From NCBI RefSeq assembly GCF_000182925.2, contig NC_026505.1:1860001-1924000 (forward strand): 64,000 nucleotides of DNA, in the 5' to 3' direction. A program made the position numbers and the translations under genes. The notes beneath the pieces are model-generated. The model had not been told where the DNA came from. It was given only the letters and a program-made list of their open reading frames with translations, and did no database searches. Of the stretch, positions 1 through 13,400 are shown one piece after another; the stretch's first letter is position 1; each line of letters opens with the position of its first letter. The DNA is from Neurospora crassa OR74A. Taxonomy: Eukaryota > Ascomycota > Sordariomycetes > Sordariales > Sordariaceae.

Positions 1-2895
1 GGTTGACCACGACACGAAGTGCGTCTCGCATCATTCCCAAGTCTCTTGAACCCCGGCCTGAGCTCGCACGCAGTTACTGGAGCTGGCTTCCTAGCAAGGT
101 CTGTTTTCTTGACTGTTCTTTCAGTACTAATTCTTTGCAATTATTCGGGACCGCCATCGTTTTCGTAGACCGACTGAACATTTGATCCAAGTCCCTACCT
201 TGTCGTCTTTCCTTGCTTGCTTCAACGCCTTTTTTTCTTCTTTTTTTTTTCTTTCATTTTTCTCCCTTTTGACCCCATTTGCCGGCCCTCCCTCCACCTT
301 CATCAGCAAAAAGGAGGGGCATCTGGAGGGAGGTTGAAGCGAGAGGACCCCGAAAACGCGTGAGAGGTGGATTTTGTTGCATGGTGGCCGCAGCGGCCCC
401 GGCCAAGTGTCCAAAGCATCGGATACCCCCCCTCCCCAGACCTACAACGGCTACATGCATGAGGTTACGGGTCAGCACCTTCCTCGTCCTCGACGACCTA
501 CCGGGAGACGGGAAAGTGTTTCTACTTTCTAGGATGCTTATCGCCTATCGGTATCGGCTAGGTATCCTCGACTCCATTGTTCCACATAGGTTACTTCCCC
601 TCCCCTCCCTAGGCTTGTTCCTTCCCCTCGTCCTTCGATGAAAAAGTCTCCTCCAGCACGTTATCATATCCAAGCCAATGGGGGGGTTGTTTGGACCTTT
701 GTCTTGATTGAGCTAAAGATCTGGCAGCGATGACTGAAAGTGATGACATTGAGGCAATTCACATTCCCTTCCTACCCATCGTGCGGATTGGAAGCCGAAC
801 AAGCGGAGGTTCTTCCGCTGTCAAAGGCAGTGAGTGTGATGGACATGGCATGGTAGGAAGACCACCAGGTACCCGATTCCGCAATTCAGGAACCTCCACT
901 GCCTTTGCTGTTTTGCATGATGGACCCCGCCAGCAAAAAACACCCCCAGCCTCATCGACTCCTCATGCCCTTTTCCCCTCTCCGAACCGTTGCAGAGCTC
1001 AGTTGATGTGCATTTGATCCTCATCATGTGAGTTACCATTGTCAACGCTGGGAGGCGCCTCCAGTCACTTCCCAGATTGGATTTCCAGGACAATGTCTCC
1101 CTAGCATGCCACACAATACTAGCCGTACATCTGTTTTAAGTGTCTGGCATTCGGAGCAGCGATTGTTGACAGCTTGGCGCCCCCATATCAAGATTCAAAC
1201 CTAGCAGGCCACGCAATGCGGTGGACATGATGTTCATCAAACAAACCCGTTTTTGTAATTCTGGGTGCTCTTCCCGGGCGGGGATAGGACAACCCATGGA
1301 GCCTCGCAGATGGGCATGGGCTGTGGCCATTCCCGTCTTGCGATGCCTCTAGGCGAGAAGCCCGTCCAATGTCATGACCGCCGTCATGCCTCGTGGACGA
1401 CAAGCCCGAAACGAATACTCAAGTTACCCGAATCCGTCCCCTCTCACGCTTCCCTAGCTTCGCTTAACCAGCCTCCAACCCACACGTTCGGGTGGCTGTT
1501 CCCACTTTAGCAGTCTTTCAACCTCCATTAGTGGTCCAATACACAACAACGACGCCAGCATCCTGGCACTTTCAAATCAGGTCCTCAATGTCTACACCGG
1601 GTACCCCGGCCGAAGACTCAGGTTCATCAGGCAATTCGGGTCCCTTTTGGTGGTAGGTATACGACGGCGACAGCCAATGTCGCGAACGACTACAAACAAA
1701 CCACTTCGTTTCTTTCCTTGTCAGTAGCTCCTAGACAACTTCAGATAATACCAAGACGCCGCGACGCCTCATACGTGCTTGAAGGGGCATCATGATAGAA
1801 GGGAGAATTGACAACAAAATGAGGAAATGACACCTCGTTTGCCTCGTTAACCGATTGATGACTGACCTTATCAGGGCAGCCCATTATGTCGAATAAATCC
1901 CTTTGTCGTTGTGACAACCGCCACAGTTTTTTGATCAAGTGACCAAATCGCTCACAGGCAAAACTCACAAAAAGACTCACTTTGTCCCACAGTATCTCCT
2001 GTCGAGCCCACTCATTTCCTGAAACTTCGATTCGATATAGGGTCCAATAGCAATTCCGGACCTTGGAACGAACTCAACCTGTTGGGACGCGTCGACGACG
2101 AAAGGACGGGAAAATTGGTAACCCATTTGCGGTCAAGTTATGGTCAGGGATGCCGACACTCAGCAACCCACGGAAGTTCCGCTCTCAACATGGCCGGCTT
2201 CATAAGCGTAGTTCCGCGATTGGACATTGTCAGGGTCGCCTACCACCTTTGAGGTTATGATCCTCTATCCGATCCCCTGGTTTGGGACCTGGCGGTCTGG
2301 CATTACTAGTGTACATATTAGGCTCCGTCCAGGGGGGCTGGCAGGGGGGGAGGCTCCGGGGGACCGGTCCGGGAAAATCAATATTACTCCTGCTCCATGC
2401 TCTTCACTTCCGCACCGAGTACGCCGAATTAGGTTCCGTATCGGCGGGTTCGCTAAGAGGCTCGTGGCATCCATCGCAATTTCAAATTTTTTCTCGAAGG
2501 GACAAAGGACACGGTCCACGCGAAACAACCATCTTCAGCATAGCCGGTTCCTAAACCAGCGCATCAACCGAAACTTCCATGTCTTCTTCCCATTTCTGTC
2601 CTGGCTCCGAGTCCTGTCCGCCTCACTCCCTCGTACCAGGTTCCGGTCCCTTGGGTGTGATTAAATGGCAAGGGGAAAGGTACATCACATGCATCCTGAA
2701 CAGTCTATGCGAGATGCCATGAAAACTCTGACCCGACCAGCCGCCCCTGAATTTCTCCAATCTTCGCCGACAAGGTAGCATCCCGATCCGGGTCCCGAAT
2801 CCCGACGGAAGGAAAGCGGAAGCGCCATTTCCTTCTCGAAGGCTGACCGCGGTCAGCGCAGATTGCCGATGGTCTGGACCGGGACAACAGGCCAC
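1..2895. other. Gene-free left flank
   Basis: No coding gene can be supported here. Open frames are short (at most about 145 codons), overlap on both strands, and show no recognisable domain or splice structure. The sequence is mixed composition with pyrimidine-rich patches, for example a T-rich tract near 230-262. The first 190 bases could belong to a gene lying left of the window, but nothing proves it. Confidence 0.5.
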
Positions 2896-3801
2896 TCAGC
2901 CTAGGACTCTGGCCACATCGCCATCGCCATCGTCGATGTCGACGTTGATGCCCAATCTTCTTGCCGCCTCCACCATGCCCCCTTCACCTTCATCTATCCA
3001 GATATCCACCCACTCTCTGGCTTTCTTGAGCTTCTCCTCATCGGCGTCAAAATCCAGCTCGCCGGGTCGTGCAACATAGATGGCCCGCATCCCCTCCTTC
3101 TTGGCAGCCCCCAAGTCACCCAAGTGCGCCGCTACCATCGCTACCTCTCCGGGCTGCAGATCCAAGTCCCGCAGCCCGCCCTGGTACACCTTTGGGTTCG
3201 GTTTGTACGCCCGGTACATATCGCACGAGAGCAGGCGCTGGAACCCTAGCGGCAAGCTGTCGTCGACGCCCTTCTGGCTGTTCAGATCCTTGAGGGTGGC
3301 CTGGTTGGCATTGGTCAAGGCGACCGTGTGGTACCGTGAGCCGAGCAGGTTCAGACCCTGGATAGTATCGGGCCAGGGCGGGAGGTCGTGCCAGGTAAGG
3401 CTGAGCTTCTCGATCTCGGGCATGGTGAAGAGGCCGTCCAGCTGCCAGTTAGCCAGCAGGTCGACGAGACTATCGAGGTGGAAGGTGTCCGTGTCCATCC
3501 AGGGTGTGTCGTCGGGGACGAAGGAGCGGGTCCAATCCCCGTAGGCCCGGCGCCATTCCTGGGCGAAACGGGCCCAGTCCTCTCGGGTGAGGGAGCGGGC
3601 GCGGGAGAGGACTTGGTCAGACGGTGGCATGCCGTCCGATGACGTGGAGTTGGAGGCTGAAGCGGAAGAAAGCTTGGACTCGGTGGCCGAAGCAAGGGCG
3701 GATGCAACCTTTTCCCGCCAGGCTACGCAGGTGCCGAAGACATCAAAGGTGAGTGCTTTGATCTCGGTTGCCCAGGGAGGGGCTTGATGCGTCGCCGGCA
3801 T
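2896..3801 (-). CDS. HAD-superfamily type II haloacid dehalogenase-like hydrolase
   Basis: An intronless 301-residue frame starts at an ATG (3801-3799). The nucleophile motif of the haloacid dehalogenase superfamily is visible at the N-terminus (FDVFGT, Asp20). Further on are the motif II region ALTNAN, the motif III lysine region YKPNPKVY, and a C-terminal AAHLGDLGAAKKEGM segment typical of 2-haloacid dehalogenase type II proteins, which hydrolyse short 2-haloacids through an aspartyl ester. The length is near the usual 220-300; the excess is a Ser-rich insertion at about residues 40-60 and an acidic C-terminal tail. No targeting signal is evident, so it is probably cytosolic. In fungi the physiological substrate of these paralogues is usually unknown, so the family is certain but dehalogenase activity is inference. 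Confidence 0.9.
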   Translation of the reverse strand: MPATHQAPPWATEIKALTFDVFGTCVAWREKVASALASATESKLSSASASNSTSSDGMPPSDQVLSRARSLTREDWARFAQEWRRAYGDWTRSFVPDDTPWMDTDTFHLDSLVDLLANWQLDGLFTMPEIEKLSLTWHDLPPWPDTIQGLNLLGSRYHTVALTNANQATLKDLNSQKGVDDSLPLGFQRLLSCDMYRAYKPNPKVYQGGLRDLDLQPGEVAMVAAHLGDLGAAKKEGMRAIYVARPGELDFDADEEKLKKAREWVDIWIDEGEGGMVEAARRLGINVDIDDGDGDVARVLG

Positions 3802-4760
3802 GGTTCGGAAAGCAAGTTGAGGTGGGTAAATGGCCTGTGGCAGTAAGTTGGGAGTACAATGATCACAGGGTGCAAGATCCGATGATCAGGTAAAGGTAAG
3901 GGCGGGGAGGCTTTCAAGCAAACAACGAAAGTAGCCTTTACTGTTTGTTTGTTTCAAGTTGTTTGTTTGTGTATTCAAGAGGAGGGACTCCGAAGAACTG
4001 AATAAGATCAAGGGTCTGAGGAAGGTGTTATACACTACCTACTACCTACCACCTACACTGCGGCATCGCCTGCACTGGGTATTCTTCCCCGCATCTGCAC
4101 ATCTCGGGAGGGGAATAATTGCGCGATTGCAACGTCTCCAAGCACCTTTCCAATCCCTTCTCCAATTACGTCATTAGATGAAAGAGTTTCGAGAAATATT
4201 CCAGTCAGCTTGGGGCACACGATAGACTTCGTAACAACTTCGCTGTATCGAATCGCAAAGATCCTCAAGGAAGTATCTTAAGACTGTAAGTAACAAGGTA
4301 GGTGGAATGTTTGTTGCTGCAAGAATGGTTGTTGTTGTTGTTGCAGTTGCAAGAGTTGACAGAGCGAAACAAGGTAGGCACGAGGCAGGCGTTGGCAGGC
4401 TGGTAGCGTTCATTCATTCGGGCCCGAATAACGTCACCCGGTCCCCGCCTTCATTGGGACGAAACGGCTGCCACGGGATAATCCCAGCATGACGAACGGC
4501 ACAACACGGCAGGCACGAGTCGCATTCACAAGCCAAAAGATAGCAGCGATCAAGATGGCGTAGATGGTTTGCTCGTTAGGTTTCGCAACCACACCTTCCA
4601 CGTTCCTTCCCTCGAGTTAGGTTGGACGACGAACACCAATGACAATCCAAGGAGCAGCAAGGAACACCACCGGTTTCGGGACCGGCGCCGTACCTAGATA
4701 GCTCCCGGAGTTTTTGCTCCTTTTTTCATTGTAGATCATCCATCTTGCTAACGGCTCATC

Positions 4761-4818
<58 letters not shown>

Positions 4819-5649
4819 ATCGCAGGTTTTGTCGAAAGCCCACCGCCACATCTCAATCTCAACACCCTCTTCGGCAATGGCAAAGAAATTCCGACGAATT
4901 ACACCATTTCTGGGGGGGCGAGCAAGGACCAGATGGACGGCAAATGGCGACTTTCTGGACAAACGAATATTGCCAAGATTCCGGCGACGTTCTCTTTTAT
5001 CGGTGTGGTTCTCAAGAACTCTCCCCACCACTCATACGCGTGGTATCATTGTCACGTTTTCACTTTTTCTTCGCCTTCTCGAACACCTTCCATGTTGGGA
5101 TTTACATCCGATCACTGCCGATTTACAAAGAAACCGGTCGCAATGCAAATGATGAAATACCTGTCAAACTGGGCTGAGTTGGTTCCACCAAGCAGGGGGA
5201 AACAGTGGGAACGATCGTCGACCTCTAGCCAAGTTCTGATGTAAACCACTTTTTTGCGTGTGTAAGTGGTTGGACAAGGCTGAATCTTCAACATCTCTTC
5301 GGCATTAACGTCGGAGACATAGCTCCTACATTGTGTGCTGTCGAAAACTCTTATCAATATGTGAAGTAGGATCATAGGCAAGGCGTGGGGAAGAAGGTCG
5401 ACGCGCGGCGAGTTTGAACGGGTAGGTACGGATCTTTGTGTTTGGAATATATCTCATCTTCATATTTGTATAGTAGTGTCCCACAGAAAGACAGACAAGA
5501 ATACTGATCTCAACTTCATCAAACCATACACAAAACTTTGATCTTGCACCAAGATCGTATACGCTACGATCATTACAAACGAGCAGAGAGATCTAGACTC
5601 ACACATTCTCCCAGAAAAGGGAAATATCCACAAGAAATAGATCATATTC
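3802..5649. other. Intergenic, with long poly-T tract
   Basis: This is the divergent spacer between the HAD gene (-) and the membrane protein gene (+). It contains a 56-T mononucleotide run (listed separately) and a small GTT repeat near 4328-4343. A 142-codon open frame beginning at 4816 has no family features and is not annotated. Confidence 0.5.
4762..4817. repeat. Poly-T mononucleotide tract, 56 bases
   Basis: An uninterrupted run of T on the + strand. It could be a simple microsatellite or the poly-A tail of an old minus-strand retrotransposed copy. No convincing target-site duplication is seen; only ATCG is shared by the two flanks. Confidence 0.9.
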
Positions 5650-7902
5650 ATGGGTAACACAACAAGCCCTCCCAAGCGGAAGGACTCCAGCCACTTCACC
5701 GGCCCCAAACACTACAACGCCGCCTATACCAGCGGCGCTTTCTCCTTCTTCAACCCAACCGCCCGCTATCACGTCCTTGCGCCCCCAAGCCACAACGAGG
5801 TCGAGCCCCAAGTCGATCCAGCAACAGGAAACAAGAAGAAGCCATCCCGAGCCTCCGACGAGCTCTCCCTAACCGGTAACGAAGCCGCCTCCGTCCTCGG
5901 CCACCGTACCACCAACGACACTACCCAAGAAGCCGCCGTCGCATCCCTCCCTCAGGACACCGACATCCCCACCCTCTCCGCCGACCAGATCGGCCACGCC
6001 CTCGAAGCTACCGATTCCCAGCTCAGCGCGCAAAGCTCGCTCCAAAATGCCGCCAACGCAGCGACCGTTTCGCCCGAGCGGCTGGCGGGTGCCCTCGGCA
6101 CCTCACCTTCTCAAATCGGAAGGATCGTCCAGCTCGGGGCCGGGAACGGGAATGGGAGCAAGACGTCCGTTAACACCACGCAGCAAAAGCAGCGAGAACA
6201 GGATCAGAAGGATAGTGGGGTGTATTATGTCTGGCGAAGTAGGGACAATAGGAAGGGCAGACATGCGGCGGTTGTTACGAAGCCAGAAATCTTGCGGCGG
6301 GGGAAGCATCAGGGGAAGAAGGAAAGTAATGGAGGAGGTGGAAATGAAGAGCGTGGGAAGGATAACGATGATGCAGAGGAATGTGACAGGACTAGTGGTG
6401 GGTGGAGACACAGGAGAAAGTTGCAGGATGAAGAGAAGGGTGAGGGGATTGAGGAGGAGGATGCCAGAGAGGAAAATCGGGGGGAAGGCCCGAGAGTCAC
6501 GAACAGCTGGGTATCGACGTGGCATGGTGTGTCGAAGATGGTGACGAGCTTTCCATGGTGGGATATCAGTTATGATGTGGCTTTAACCTTTTTCCTTGGT
6601 AAGTTTTTTTTTTGTTTATCTTGTCTATGTTCTTTTGTATTGGTGACCACTATCCCCTCTTCCCACTACCCCTTTTCGACATGAAAATGGGAGTGAGCGA
6701 GTTGGAATCAACAATATTAGTTGCTAACGTGTTCCCATAGCCGCGATATCAAGAATGATTAACGGCTTCTTCGTCTATCTCCCCCTCAGCACGCCCGAAT
6801 CCGAATTCAAAGGCGAAAAGACCGGCGCCGGCGCCACCCGTCTCATCACCTGTACTCTCGTTGTTATCTCATCTGTCCTGTTGATGCTCGAAGCCGTTAA
6901 CGAAAACCGTGCCGACTGCTTCGGCTGGGCCCTCGAAGAAAGTCTCGCCGGCAACGCGGACGGCCCCCGCTTGCGCTCTGAAGAACATCAGGGCAAGCGA
7001 TGTACCCACCACCATCACGTTCGCTACGTCATCCTTCGGGGGTCTAACCCGAGAGATCAGCGCAAAGCCGTCGTGGTACCCGTCTCTGTCTCCGTGCCCG
7101 ATGACCAGAACTTGCACAACGAGAAGAGAGATGACCCGCAGGCTCACAGCGATGGCGATGCCACGGACTCAAATGACTCCGACGGGAAGGGAGAAATCAA
7201 TAACCACCACAACCACCAGAACCCTTCGCGCGCATGGAAGTGGTGGCCATCCTCCGACGAGCTCAAGTCGCACTACCTGCACGAGATCGGCTTCCTGTCG
7301 TGTATCTTGCAGCTAATCGGATCGATAATTTTCTGGACCGAGGGTTTCACCGGTCTGCCCGTTGTCCAAAACAACATTTCTACGGGCGCGCTTGCTGGGT
7401 GCTACTGGGTGCCCCAAGTTGTCGGAGGCTTCTTCTTTGGTCTTTCGGCGGTCTTGACCATGGTGGAAGTGCAGGACAGATGGTACGTTCCCGCGCCGAA
7501 TCTGCTAGGGTGGCATATCGGTGCTTGGTGTCTGGTGGGAAGTTTTGGGTTGATAATAACGGGGGCGCTGGGGTTTGTGCAAAATGCTGGGGCGCAGTAT
7601 AAGTATGCGGTTGGGATGGCTACTTTTGTGGCAAGTTGGGCTTTTTTGGTAAGTTACCTAACATTCTTCTTCTTGTTCCGGGTGGTGGTTCTTCTATTCC
7701 TTTTCTTCAGGGATGCGGACACTCGCTCCCCATCAGTTGATCTTTCTGGAAAACCATACGCTAACTACTGCCAATCATTTAGATCGCTTCAGTGATTCTG
7801 CTGTTCGAAGCGCTGAACAAGTATCCCCTTACAGTCAGCACTGCACCTCCTTCACGCCAGCCTCATATCCGCCCAGATGCGGAGCAGGAGACTGGGGCTT
7901 AG
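5650..7902 (+). CDS. Polytopic integral membrane protein, fungal, unknown function
   Basis: A three-exon model: 5650-6598, 6741-7648 and 7783-7902, with GT-AG introns and CTAAC branch sites; it gives 658 residues. The N-terminal 300 residues are hydrophilic and low in complexity. They include a conserved-looking start (MGNTTSPPKRKDSSHFTGP, phase FNPTARYHVL) and later Lys/Glu/Gly-rich sequence. The C-terminal half has about six hydrophobic segments. The first spans the intron 1 junction; others begin near the residues encoded at 6840, 7280, 7395, 7500 and 7600. A His/Asp-rich hydrophilic loop separates segments 2 and 3. I do not recognise a named family; a conserved Pezizomycotina membrane protein is the best description. 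The coding frame itself is well supported because both introns restore an uninterrupted frame. Confidence 0.8.
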
Positions 7903-9985
7903 AGAATGAAGTGTGATAGACCAATTTGGCTGTGCCATATTCTCCTCGGCGCTGGGTTGTTGGGGTATTTCATCGGACGATATATTGGAGGTTTAGACAG
8001 AACATTGGCAGACTTGATCTCGAAGTTGTGCGTTGGGTTTTTCATGACAGTCTTGTTTAAAAGTGATTTTCATATACATTATACCATTCTCAGCATATCA
8101 ATTATAACATTGTGAGACACAGCCTTCTCGTGACAGTACCGCCCTCGACACTCGAGGGTAAAAGTTGCTTCATAGCGCAACAAGACGTTGTGAACCAAAG
8201 TTTGCTCCGACAGACGAGTCTCTATGTACATCGGTATTGTATGAAGAAACCTCCACTATGACCCCGAAAGTACACTACCATAGATGAGGAAAGTAGACTG
8301 ACCGTGCATATAGCCGGCTATCATCACAGCAAGCAGCGAAAACTTACAGCCATAGAAGATAATAACGGCTTTCAGATGCGTTGCACTGTGGTTGCGACTT
8401 TTATATTTGCGGACATAGTTGCAACATAGAGAGGGCTTCGTAGACATCAAAATAGGTATCAGCAAAGGTATGTTGAGCCCAAAAAAAATTGCACCAGTTT
8501 GCCCACTCATGTATAGTAGAAGAACAGGCCCTCTTCATTTCCTTGCAAGAGAAACCCTTCTCGATCCTGAGACTTGAATATCCGGGAAGCGATTTTTCCA
8601 CTGTCTGACTTTGACAGGAGATATAGTCCAGCCATGGTTTGGTTGTTAGTTCGGGACATCATGTCAACTTTTCCAAACGTTTTCATGCTGGGAATATGCT
8701 ACTAAGCACACCATATTGAATCTTGTTGATGACCTTCGAATTCATGTCGAGATACTCATTCAGTCCTTAAAAGGTTTGGAACAATTCGGTAGACATCTCG
8801 TCCAGTGTACCAGGAGTGAGTACCTACCCAGGTACCAAGCTAACAAATACACCAGTACTAGGTTGTATACACTACTGTCGGATGTGAGATGTCGATTAGA
8901 CTGGAATAAATGTCCCATTATTCGTCACATTGCTTGTGACCATCAGAATGTCCCTATGAGTTGTCAAGAACTACCTAGCTAAATGTTTTCGATTTCGCAG
9001 TCAATTTGAGCCTTGAAACTATGAGGTCCAGAAACATGGACATTAGGACGTGTTTGTCGAGCACTTTATCTGAAACGAAGCACCAAAACATTTCAGGATC
9101 AAGCCCGCTATAAACAACATCAATCAAATGAACGAGCCGTTGCAGAAGTTGTTGTCCATGTTTTCCTGAAAAAAATCGGGCCCTATGGAAAGTTCCTTTG
9201 CCCTCTTTCTTGCGACCTCCGCAGCCAGGTTTGGGAGACGTTCATCATGTGTGGCATCACGCGTGTTCTTTGCGCCTCCTCCATTTAGTCGTCCATGGAC
9301 ACAGTTCTCTTGTCTCCCGCCTCATCACCCTCGCCAACGGTCTTGAGAGAGTTAGAGGTAGTAGTTCTGAATGTCAGTTTGCATACTTGCTCAAACTTCC
9401 CCGAACCGTTGACCGGAAAAGGGGCTCCGCAAGTCCGCGTACAGCCAGACATGGAGCGTTGTCGGTAGGGTAGCAACCCCTGGGAAATTTTCTATTGCCC
9501 TTTGCACAACACCCCTGGAATTTTTGGCTCGGCTCTGCAGGTACGAGCGACACGAGGACCCATCATGGAAGCTTTTAACCTGCATCATGTAGCAGTGCCG
9601 TACGTACACTAGCGCATGCAATGCACTGCAGTTGCAGTGATCCACGATGGCGCCGCGACTGACGGACAAGTTTTGGATGATCGTTGGAGTGACGGGGCTG
9701 ATGATCATCCATTTATAATGTATGTGATGGGTTTTTGTTGGCAGAGAGAAAGACATCAGAGATTTTTGAGGTACACTGGACGTAAAAATCCAGCTACCTG
9801 TCAGAATCACGAGTGCAACTGACGCGAACCGTTGAATACTTCTCGGGAACCGACAGAGAAACCGTCTTGTGCCGACTTGGCAAGACACAAGAGACCCAGG
9901 GGTTGCGGAGAGTTTGCGAACGATTGGCCAATGCACTTAGTTTTCCTCACTCTTCAAATATCCAGATTACTGACGTGTCTCTCTT

Positions 9986-9991
9986 TATAAA
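9986..9991 (+). promoter_or_regulatory. Orphan TATA-box-like site
   Basis: TATAAA within a CT-rich context. No coding gene follows within a reasonable distance, so either it drives a non-coding RNA or the match is fortuitous. Confidence 0.25.
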
Positions 9992-10114
9992 GGGAGCAAG
10001 GAGTTCATCCCATTAGCCCAACCCAAAGTTCACACGGAACATATCGCACCGTGGGAGGCGCATAGGGTGATTCGGTTCTTTTCCTAGGCGAACCGGGACA
10101 CATCCCATTGCGCC

Positions 10115-10138
10115 GAGGATGAGGATGAGGATGAGGAT
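10115..10138. repeat. (GAGGAT)4 microsatellite
   Basis: Four tandem copies of the hexamer, followed by degenerate GAT units. It is a simple repeat in non-coding DNA. Confidence 0.85.
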
Positions 10139-10437
10139 GATGGAAATGATTGTACGTACACCTCAAGAGGTGTAAGGCATGTTGCGTTCTCCTTGGTAGT
10201 GTACACCTTTGCTAATCTCCCGCGGATGCCGCAACGGCACAACCAAGTTTGTAGGGAAGTGGAAGTAGGAAGCAAATGGAACACTCGCTAAAGGCGATGT
10301 TGTTGGCTGCGTTGCACATGCAATCAGCACACACAGCAGAAATAACATTTCTTTTGTCTTTTTTCAAACCGTGACGGCCGTGATTTGCCGGTCCCTTCTC
10401 ATTTTGGCCCGTGTTGGCTCACACTTGTTGCTTGTTG

Positions 10438-10438
<1 letters not shown>

Positions 10439-10479
<41 letters not shown>
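10439..10479. repeat. Poly-T mononucleotide tract, 41 bases
   Basis: The second long T run of the window. The adjacent sequence (10480 onward) does not show tRNA-like A or B boxes that would mark a SINE. Confidence 0.9.
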
Positions 10480-13400
10480 CGGTTAGGCGCTGTTAGCCGC
10501 TGTAGCGACGCGGGGTTACATATCTAGTTGCTCCTACAGGTGCTGAGATGCTATCGAAGGCAATCCACAAGCTGGAGGCTCATGTCCAAAACCTGCCACG
10601 ACTGGAATGGTCGGATCGACGGTGAGCCTGGGATAACGCTGTTGAGCGCTTAAGCCCTCTGTGGGGGATCGTGAAGGAATATGCCCGTCGCAATAGCATA
10701 GTGAGGTGGTACTATGCGGAGAATTAGGGGGCCAACGGGCGATCCTCTCAAAGTCGAAGCATGGGACCTTGGTGCAGGAGGAATGTTGGTGATAAGGTTG
10801 AAAGTCGACGATCATATGTGCTTGTCTGTCGAATCTGTCCGTGAGGACGGCATCATTTTGCAGACACGAGATTGGTTATGTGAGTGGGTGTGAGAATGCA
10901 ACCCCAGACGGGTTTTGTGTAACGACAACCAAACATCGTCTTCAACATCTGTCAAAATCAAAATCATGGACCTTCGGCGACATGTCTCAATTGCTGGGGG
11001 GGGGGGGGTTCGTCCTGCGGATGACAGGCAATTATTTGGTGGATGTTCGCGCAGGCTGAGACTCGGGCGCGGGCGTGGCGTACCGGTGCTGTCCTTTTCC
11101 AACGCCATTGGTCATTGCACCAACCTGCCCTCCGCGTCCCTAAGATGGCATCCGTGAAGCCGCCGTGATGAGGAAGCTAGGGGCTCATAGTGATGGTTCC
11201 CCACTGCCAGTGATTGAAGAACTTGTGATCGGCGGTCGCCCCATCACAGAAAAGAAATTTGGCTGGCGCAATGGCAGCATCCTATTGGACAATCGGTCAC
11301 ATCTAACCTTCGCTGACCCGGAACCAGAAGGGTTTAGTGCTTCCAGAGAGCCTTTGACGTTGGAGAGGTTAAAGCAGAGCCATTTCTAGACGGCGAGCTT
11401 CAGCGTTTCATGTGGCTTCGCTGCGGGAAAGCCTGGGATCAGGCCCTTCAGCCAATTGACTCGTCACACGAGCACTTGTGTTCTTTTCAGTGGTGCAGGG
11501 TACGAGGTCGCATCTCCGATGTGATGGAGACGGCCGAGGGTGTGGTGATGATGGACAAGATGATGCGTCAATATCACATCTTGAAGCGAGAACGGGACGG
11601 CTTCCAGAAAGTCCCAGCTTATCCTGAATGCTACCTTGGATATCTCGATTCTCCATGGGACGACAACCCATCATGGCGCACCGCGTGATATTCCACAACG
11701 ACTTGTGATATAGGTAGGTGGCATGTTGGGATTGTATACATCGAACACCATGTGTATCATCAGCACAGACGGGTTCGTCCTGACGTTACGGAGCCGCTTC
11801 AGAGGGTTTTTTTTAGGCTACCGGTTTCTGTCAAGGGGTTCGCTGCTTCCCGGACCCGAGCTATACCTCCCGGCGACCGTTTCCCTGGCGTTTCCAAGTC
11901 GTCCACTACTTAGTAATGTAGTGGCCAGACGAGGCCGAGGCCAGGAACCCAAGGAACACATTGTAAAGCTCTCTTTGGCTTCCAGCTGTCATGGTCGCCC
12001 CTGTCAGTGGTTTAATAACCTCGGGTGTGTTTTGGCGTCCCAGCACTGTAGTATACTGTCTCACCTGTAGTCTACCTAGTTAGGTAGAACTGATACATCT
12101 TCCTCTTGTCTTGGAGGTTATCAGGGGCAATGAAGTGCCAAACCACGAGAGATTGAGACATGAAGATTTCTGCCATCAGGGTTACAGACATTGGAGATTG
12201 TGTAACCGCCAAACTTTAGCGAGCCGGCCCTTCTAGTTTACCTACTGAACCTCGAACGATAATGGTCCGTGAGCTGTTGCCCACAAGGAACGGGACCCCG
12301 AAAATATCTCTGCGGGAGGCGGACGGGAGAGGGGGAGGTGCCCCAAAATCTGTGCATGTGGTAAGGTACATGGCTCGGTAGGTACGTACACAGCAAAACC
12401 ACCCAAGGTACCTTATCTTAACTTGAACCACACTGCTGCCCCTGCGCAGCTCCTGCAACATATTTTCTCTCCTCGACGGGATCTTCACTTCCCCGTCCAT
12501 CTCACTGCCATCGGACGCTGGTCGCGCTTGCGTTTTCGGTTGAGACATTTCTCAGCGCATATGCCGTCATGGGAAGCCGTGATGATGGCCAATTTCTGGC
12601 CCTCTCACGCGCCTGGCGCTTCTCTCCGCCAGCGAGATTGGATGCTTCGGGCCTGTCAGTGTCTGGACCCCGACCGTCATTCTCTCGCTGGATGACGGCC
12701 TTGACCTCATTGAGGTGAAGTCCCCGGCTGGGGGGTCTGGTCGCCACGGGGGCAACCACGATCTCTCTGGGGGTTAGCGCACCACTAAATGCACCTCCTG
12801 GTCTCCCGTCCTACTCGTACACCACCAGAGAGAGAGAAATAGTGCGCCCCCCTTGTTACATCATCTCGTACTGTCGGGTACTGTACAAGCAGGCAGCTGA
12901 GTAACTCATCCTCTCACTCTTGCCCTTCATCAAGCCTCTACACTAAGCTCGATTGGAAAGTGGATCGCTTCTAGTACCTAGGGTAGGTAACCACCTCAAC
13001 CCATGTCCAGTGCTTCCACTCACTTGGACCGGGCTACCAGGCCTTTGCCTCCAAAGGGACGACGTGTGGAAAGTGATTGCTTGGTTTCTCCTCAGGACCT
13101 TGTCACAGTCTCGTTACCTACCTTGTATCGATTCAGTCCATGTTCTTTGCGACCGGGTGCGCATTGTTCTTTTCGCCTTTCGAGTCGCAGCCGAATTGTG
13201 CTCCTCAGGTTCCATTCTCCATCCCGTCGTCTATTTCGACCGGACTCTGGACTCTCACACGCCGACGTTGAAGTGTATTAGACGTTGCGCCCTGTCTGTG
13301 CTCCGGCTACTGCCCGTTGTACATACCGTCGTCCCCTCCTTGTGTTCGGGTAGTGCCGTGTCGGTGCGCATCCGTCAAGGCTTCACACATTGCGCTTTGC

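Noticed and set aside
4816-5244. 142-codon frame starting beside the poly-T tract
   Set aside because: No domain or splice support, and its start is created by the end of the T run.
9391-9936. 181-codon minus-strand open frame in the large gene-free region
   Set aside because: It has no recognisable domain, signal or homologous phrase and overlaps frames on the other strand; length alone is not evidence over 7 kb.
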